NCBI RefSeq assembly: GCF_025154015.1
Contig: NZ_JAOAMV010000006.1
Span: 1 to 64,000 of the forward strand
Direction of reading: 5' to 3'
Origin: Tsuneonella litorea
GTDB taxonomy: Bacteria > Pseudomonadota > Alphaproteobacteria > Sphingomonadales > Sphingomonadaceae
DNA length: 64,000 nucleotides
Below, piece after piece: positions 59,713 to 64,000 of this stretch (position 1 is the first letter of the stretch; each line of letters opens with the position of its first letter). The notes below the pieces were generated by a model, which saw nothing but the letters and a program-made list of their open reading frames with translations, did not search any database and was not told the DNA's origin. The position numbers and the translations under genes are program-made.

Positions 59713-60461
59713 TACTGGCTGACCCCTTCGATGAGTTGCTGCGTGCCGGCTTCGGCGAGCACGGTTTCACCTGCGACGACGGTCTGCCCCAGCACGACCC
59801 GGGCGGCCGTCCCTGCCGGCAAGTAGACGTCGACGCGGCTGCCGAAGCGGATCAGGCCGATTCGCTGGCCGCTCGCCACGAGGTCGCCGGGCTTCACGAA
59901 CGGCACGATCCGCCGCGCTACGAGGCCGGCGATCTGGGTGAAGCCGATCAGTAGGCCATCGGGACGCTCGATCAGCAGATGCTGGCGCTCGTTGTCCTCG
60001 CTCGCCTTGTCGAGATCGGCGTTCATGAACTTGCCGGGGATGTAGACCAGCCGCTTCACCGTTCCGCCGATCGGCGCCCGGTTAATGTGCACGTCGAACG
60101 CCGACATGAAGATCGAGATGCGGGTCACCGGCCCCGACGACAGGCCGCGGGTGCCGCTCCCGTCGTCGATGGTCAGCTCCTTGGGCGGCTCGACCTCCGC
60201 GATCAGCGAGACGAGGCCGTCGGCGGGCGAGACGATCAGGTCGTCCCCCTGCGGCACCACGCGCTCGGGATCGCGAAAGAAGGCGAGGATGCCGATCGTC
60301 AGGAATGCGAGCGGCCAGGCCAGCGTTTCCCACGCCAGAAGCGCGGTCACCAGACTGGCGGCGGCGGCGATCAGGGCAAACTTGCGACCTTCGGGATGGA
60401 CCGGCGGCAACCGCCAATGCGCGTCCCCCCGGCCCCTGTTGTCGAGTATTTCTCCGGCCAT
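59712..60461 (-). CDS. psd: Phosphatidylserine decarboxylase proenzyme (short form)
   Basis: A 249-residue archaeal/alphaproteobacterial-type Psd with an N-terminal membrane stretch (about 28-60), [16 protein letters not shown] in the middle and the self-cleavage Gly-Ser in [12 protein letters not shown], which forms the pyruvoyl group. It makes phosphatidylethanolamine. psd-pssA is a two-gene operon. Confidence 0.95.
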   Translation of the reverse strand: MAGEILDNRGRGDAHWRLPPVHPEGRKFALIAAAASLVTALLAWETLAWPLAFLTIGILAFFRDPERVVPQGDDLIVSPADGLVSLIAEVEPPKELTIDDGSGTRGLSSGPVTRISIFMSAFDVHINRAPIGGTVKRLVYIPGKFMNADLDKASEDNERQHLLIERPDGLLIGFTQIAGLVARRIVPFVKPGDLVASGQRIGLIRFGSRVDVYLPAGTAARVVLGQTVVAGETVLAEAGTQQLIEGVSQ

Positions 60462-60509
60462 GGGCCGAAGGCTTAGGTGCTGGGCTCGCCAGTCACAAGC
60501 GAAACCGGC

Positions 60510-61631
60510 TCATGTCGCCTTGCGCACGAATACGGTTCCAGCCGAATACCCCGCCCCGAACGAACAGATGAGCCCGATGTCGCCATAGGCCAGATCGGCC
60601 GAATGCTTGTGGAAGGCGATGATCGACCCCGCGCTGGAGGTATTGGCATAGGTGTCGAGCACGGTCGGGCTTTCGTCGGCGGTCGCTTCGTGCCCGAGCA
60701 CCTTCTGCGCGATCAGCCGGTTCATGCCCGCGTTGGCCTGGTGGAGCCAGAGCCGGCGCAGGGACGCGGGTTCGATGCCGAGCCGCTCGGCCTCCTCGCA
60801 GATCATCGCGGCAACCATCGGGACCACTTCCTTGAACACCTTGCGCCCTTCCTGGACGAACAGCTTGTCTGGTCCGTCGCGGGTTTCGGGCGCGGTGCGG
60901 TTGAGAAAGCCGAAGTTGTTGCGGATGTTGTTCGAGAAGACGGTCTTCAGCTTCGTGCCGAGGATGTCCCAGTGATCGACCGGAGCGATCTCGGCGTCCT
61001 CGACCAGCACCGCGGTCGCCACGTCGCCGAAAATGAAATGACTGTCCCGGTCGCGCCAGTTGAGGTGGCCGCTGGTGATCTCCGGGCTGACGACAAGCAC
61101 GCTGCGCGCGTTGCCTGCCCGGATGTAATCTGCGGCCGTCTGGATGCCGAAGGTCGCCGACGAGCACGCCACGTTCATGTCGAACCCAAAACCCTCGACG
61201 CCGAGCGCATGCTGGATTTCGATTGCCATCGCGGGATAGGCGCGCTGCATGTTCGACGCCGCGCACAGGACTGCATCGACGTCTTCCGCCTCGCGCCCTG
61301 CCCGTTCGAGCGCCTCGCGCGCGGCCGCGACACCGATCTCCGCCATGATCGACAGCTCCTCGTTCCCGCGCTCGGGTATTCGCGGGCACATCGTCGCCGG
61401 ATCGAGCACGTTCGCCTTGTCGACGACATGGCGCGCCTTGATCCCGCTCGCCTTTTCGATGAATTCCACCGAACTGGGTTCCAGCGCGGCGACCTCTCCG
61501 GCGGCGATCGCTTCCGCGTTGTCAGCATTGTGCCGCGCGACGTAGGCATTGAAACTCTCGACGAGTTCCTCGTTCGTGATGGTCTGCGCAGGTGTGAACA
61601 GGCCGGTGGCCGAAATGACGGGACGGGGCAT
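60510..61631 (-). CDS. Beta-ketoacyl-ACP synthase III homologue
   Basis: A 373-residue KAS III-fold enzyme, longer than E. coli FabH (317). The catalytic triad is visible: Cys156 in NVACSSATFGIQ, His in LHQANAGMN and Asn in YANTSSAGS. The N-terminal insertion (about 25-60, NAYVARHNADNAEAI...) and the pattern SGIKARHVVDKANVLDP mark the group often annotated as FabH-like without assigned substrate. It may start fatty acid synthesis or condense a longer acyl-CoA. acpP and fabF are elsewhere in the window. Confidence 0.9.
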   Translation of the reverse strand: MPRPVISATGLFTPAQTITNEELVESFNAYVARHNADNAEAIAAGEVAALEPSSVEFIEKASGIKARHVVDKANVLDPATMCPRIPERGNEELSIMAEIGVAAAREALERAGREAEDVDAVLCAASNMQRAYPAMAIEIQHALGVEGFGFDMNVACSSATFGIQTAADYIRAGNARSVLVVSPEITSGHLNWRDRDSHFIFGDVATAVLVEDAEIAPVDHWDILGTKLKTVFSNNIRNNFGFLNRTAPETRDGPDKLFVQEGRKVFKEVVPMVAAMICEEAERLGIEPASLRRLWLHQANAGMNRLIAQKVLGHEATADESPTVLDTYANTSSAGSIIAFHKHSADLAYGDIGLICSFGAGYSAGTVFVRKAT

Positions 61632-61721
61632 GGCCGCCGATTAGGCGCGCGCGCGCCGGCCGACAAGAGACGGTGGCACGACGCCCTGCTTGCCCGGGGG
61701 TGCGGCGGAAGCCGGCGAGGG

Positions 61722-63395
61722 TCAGGGCTTCGACCGCGCAGCCTCGCTCGCGTCGCGGATGGACTTGAACTCGGACCCAGCCTTCCAGCCCGGCCAGCGA
61801 TCCGAGTTGGCCAGTTCGGCGCCGATGTCGCGGAACAGCGCGATGTCCTGCACCGCGCCGGCCAGGTTCCATTCCTCGCTCCACGCGTCGCAGGCGGCAT
61901 GATAGCAGGTGCCGGTGTAGGCATCGACCCATGCCTGCCCAGCGGCGGTGCCGCCTTCGACAAGATCGGACGCGCCGGCAATTCCCATCAGCAGGAGCAC
62001 CGGCACCCCGCGCTTGGCGAGGCTGAAGTGGTCCGCGCGATAGAACAGCCCGCGCTCTGGCAGGCTTTCCTCGCTCACCGTGCGTCCCTGCGCGTCGGCA
62101 AAGCGCGCAAGGTCGTCCTCTAGCGTGGTCTGCCCCTTGCCGACGAGGATGACGTCCCGCGCGCGACCGGCGGTCTGCAGGATGTCGATCGCGAAGTTGG
62201 CGACCGTCGTGTCGAGCGGGTAGACCGGGTTGGCCGCGTAGTACTCGGAACCCAGCAAGCCGCGTTCCTCGGCGGTCCAGAACGCAAAGACGACGCTCCG
62301 CTCGGGCGCGGGCGCCGCCCGGAACGACCGCGCGATCTCGAGCAGCGCGGCCACGCCCAGCGCGTCGTCGTTCGCACCGGCACGGTAAATCCGCCCCTGC
62401 GCGTCAGGTTCGCCAGCGCCGTAGGCGTCCCAGTGGGCGCCGTACATCACGACCTCGTCCGGACGCGCCGCGCCGGGGATCCGCGCCAGCACGTTCTGGC
62501 TCCGGACCACTTCCTGCTTCACCGGGAACGAGGCGGAAAAGGTCGTCTTCAGGTCGACCGGCCTGAAGTCCTTGCGCCGTGCGGCCGCGCTCAACTTCGC
62601 AAGATCGTACCCGGCATCGGAAAACAGCGCCCGGGCGGTTTCGCCGCTGATCCACCCCTGCAGGGCGAGGCTGGTCACTTTGCCGGGATCGCGCACGACA
62701 TCGTAGTTTTCGCCGCCGGGACTCCTGATCACGTTCCATCCGTAACCGGCGGCGGCCGTCTCGTGCACGATCAGCGCGCCGACCGCGCCGCGCCGCGCGG
62801 CCTCCTCGAACTTGTAGGTCCAGCGGCCGTAGTAGGTCATCGTGCGCCCGCCAAATGTCCCGGCGACAGGCTCGCCCTTGGCCGCGTGGAAATCGGGATC
62901 GTTGACCAGGAATACGGCTACCTTGCCTTTGAGGTCGATGCCCTTGAAGTCATCCCAGCCGCGCTCGGGCGCGTTGACCCCGTAGCCGACGAAGACCAGC
63001 GGCGCCTCTGCGATCTCGACCGCGTCGGAGGGTTGCAGCGTCGAAAGATAGACGTCGTCCGGAAAGGCCAGCGGACGGATCTTTTCCCCGTGCCTGAACG
63101 CGAGGGCCCGCGGCGCGCCGAGCCGGGTGTGCAGAAGCGGCACGACCTGGGTCCAGGACCCGTCCCTGCCGCCAGGGTCCAGCCCCAGCGCCTGGAGGCG
63201 GCCGATCAGATAGCCGACCGTCCGTTCCTCGCCGGCCGTCCCCGGCGCGCGCCCCTCGAACTGGTCGGAGGCGAGCGTGCGCACCGATTCCGCCAACCTG
63301 CCTGCTTCGATGGGCGTGTCCGGCATCGCTGGCTCGTGCGCCAGGGCCGGCGCAGCAACAAGAAGGGGCACGGCGGCCAGCAAGCGGGCGATCAT
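61722..63395 (-). CDS. Secreted M28-family zinc aminopeptidase
   Basis: A 557-residue protein with a signal peptide (MIARLLAAVPLLVAAPALAH), a PA-domain insertion (about 130-270) and an M28 catalytic domain: YGAHWDAYG, GANDDALGVAALLEIAR (bridging Asp), TAEERGLLGSEYYA (Glu pair) and IDILQTAG. It probably removes N-terminal residues from peptides in the periplasm or outside. Neighbours show no linked function. Confidence 0.93.
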   Translation of the reverse strand: MIARLLAAVPLLVAAPALAHEPAMPDTPIEAGRLAESVRTLASDQFEGRAPGTAGEERTVGYLIGRLQALGLDPGGRDGSWTQVVPLLHTRLGAPRALAFRHGEKIRPLAFPDDVYLSTLQPSDAVEIAEAPLVFVGYGVNAPERGWDDFKGIDLKGKVAVFLVNDPDFHAAKGEPVAGTFGGRTMTYYGRWTYKFEEAARRGAVGALIVHETAAAGYGWNVIRSPGGENYDVVRDPGKVTSLALQGWISGETARALFSDAGYDLAKLSAAARRKDFRPVDLKTTFSASFPVKQEVVRSQNVLARIPGAARPDEVVMYGAHWDAYGAGEPDAQGRIYRAGANDDALGVAALLEIARSFRAAPAPERSVVFAFWTAEERGLLGSEYYAANPVYPLDTTVANFAIDILQTAGRARDVILVGKGQTTLEDDLARFADAQGRTVSEESLPERGLFYRADHFSLAKRGVPVLLLMGIAGASDLVEGGTAAGQAWVDAYTGTCYHAACDAWSEEWNLAGAVQDIALFRDIGAELANSDRWPGWKAGSEFKSIRDASEAARSKP

Positions 63396-63508
63396 CGCAA
63401 TCTCCAGGGTCCGGGACGAGGCGCAAGCCTAGCCGGGTGAAAACCGCTTGCAACCCCTGCACCGCCGCCCGGCGCTCGTGCCGCTTCTGTGGCGATCCGC
63501 ATGTAAAA

Positions 63509-63539
63509 GGCCCCGCCTCACTCGATGGAAGGCGGGGCC
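63509..63539 (-). terminator. Intrinsic terminator on the minus strand
   Basis: GGCCCCGCCT (63509-63518) pairs with AGGCGGGGCC (63530-63539); on the minus strand TTTTAC follows. The only gene it could terminate is tRNA-Tyr 360 bp upstream or an unannotated transcript in between. Confidence 0.7.
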
Positions 63540-63900
63540 ACTGTTTGGGGTCGTCCCGTCCACGGAACGCGGCGCTTGTACGGCTCGGTACGCGGCGGCA
63601 CAATTTTCGAAAGTTAGCAAAATGCGCGGCGAAGCGGATTTCTGTGGTCGTGCGCGTGCGCTTCGCCTCCGTCCGGCTGCCGCCCGATAAATGGCTTTCC
63701 TGTCCTCCGGCAGGCGGGACGGGTGCGTTGCCGGGCGCAGACCCCGTGGTCAGCGGCGGGCGCTTCCAGTGACCAGTTCGCTACCGCGCCGCAGCCGCCG
63801 TAATAGCGGTAGATGATCTTCCCGTACGCTCGGTGCCAAGGGCCGCCCAGTTCGCAACTGCCCAGTTCGCAAAGGGAGGTGACCATTCTCGGGAGTTGGG
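63540..63900. other. Region without a convincing gene between tRNA-Tyr and a terminator
   Basis: Open frames here (for example a minus-strand 90-codon one starting MVTSLCELGSCELGG) have no recognisable family and poor codon style. A tandem CCCAGTTCGCAA occurs twice (about 63846-63872), with a related CCAGTTCGCTA at about 63773. Because a good minus-strand terminator ends the interval, a trailing transcript of tRNA-Tyr or a small RNA could lie here. I cannot assign more. Confidence 0.3.
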
Positions 63901-63986
63901 TGGTGGACAGGGCTGGATTCGAACCAGCGTACGCTTGCGCGGGCAGATTTACAGTCTGCTGCCTTTAACCACTCGGCCACCTGTCC
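63901..63986 (-). tRNA. tRNA-Tyr (GTA)
   Basis: An 86-nt class II tRNA with encoded CCA: acceptor GGACAGG/CCTGTCC, anticodon loop CTGTAAA (anticodon GTA) on GCAGA/TCTGC, a long variable arm (CCGCGCAAGCG region) and T arm CTGGTTCGAATCCAG. It reads UAU/UAC. The window ends 14 bp beyond its 5' end. Confidence 0.95.
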
Positions 63987-64000
63987 ACACAGGGCCTGCC

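Noticed and set aside
63614-63886. Minus-strand 90-codon frame (MVTSLCELG...) as a gene
   Set aside because: No recognisable family, no convincing domain or membrane segment, and repeats lie within it; kept only as part of an unexplained region.
1-64000. CRISPR arrays, insertion sequences and rRNA operons
   Set aside because: I found no regularly spaced repeat series, no transposase with flanking inverted repeats and no rRNA in the window.

Overview
This window looks like chromosome from a GC-rich alphaproteobacterium of the Sphingomonadales, most likely the Erythrobacteraceae/Sphingomonadaceae. The evidence is the rpsB-tsf-pyrH-frr-uppS-cdsA-dxr-rseP-bamA-ompH-fabZ block, a ccmCDEFGHI cluster, an OxyR partner of RNase D, frequent GTG/TTG starts with 4-base stop/start overlaps, and an inserted element carrying the TraA/TraC/TraD/DUF6118 set often seen in sphingomonads. 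The genus call is inference; no rRNA is present.

Layout. 1-5.1 kb: methylmalonate-semialdehyde dehydrogenase divergent from a LysR regulator, then a hybrid histidine kinase with two receivers. 5.1-18.65 kb: an integrated mobilizable element inserted in the 3' end of an elongator tRNA-Met gene and bounded by 15-bp direct repeats. It encodes a tyrosine integrase, two small AlpA/excisionase-like HTH proteins, a single-chain MmeI-like restriction-modification enzyme, an ion-transport cargo (YnfA, CrcB, two CorA, and a methyltransferase), TraC/TraD and a TraA relaxase-helicase facing each other across a candidate oriT, and a DUF6118 protein. No coupling protein or type IV secretion genes are present, so it would need a helper.

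18.7-37 kb: housekeeping genes. These are a Popeye-like cyclic-nucleotide-binding membrane protein, a 2H phosphoesterase, mltG-fabF-acpP-aspS, rnd-oxyR, a DbpA-type DEAD-box helicase, pgsA, an LplT-like MFS transporter, a CsbD protein, an EVE protein, a GGDEF-EAL protein, and a translationally overlapping dapF-mtaB-ftsY-yciB operon. 37-45 kb: kup, the cytochrome c maturation operon ccmC-D-E-F-G-H-I (ccmD is only 45 codons; ccmA and ccmB are not here), a Leu/Glu-family dehydrogenase and tRNA-His.

45-64 kb: a prolyl-hydroxylase-like dioxygenase, rpmE, and the envelope/translation block fabZ to rpsB, interrupted by an MBL-fold hydrolase. Then come a small membrane protein behind an alphaproteobacterial LexA-type box, pssA-psd, a KAS III homologue, an M28 peptidase, a 0.5-kb region without a convincing gene, and tRNA-Tyr.

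The least ordinary parts are the tRNA-Met element (att sites, arm repeats, oriT candidate, RM enzyme with an AT-richer target-recognition segment, metal/fluoride cargo) and the possible SOS-regulated small membrane protein near 58.6 kb.
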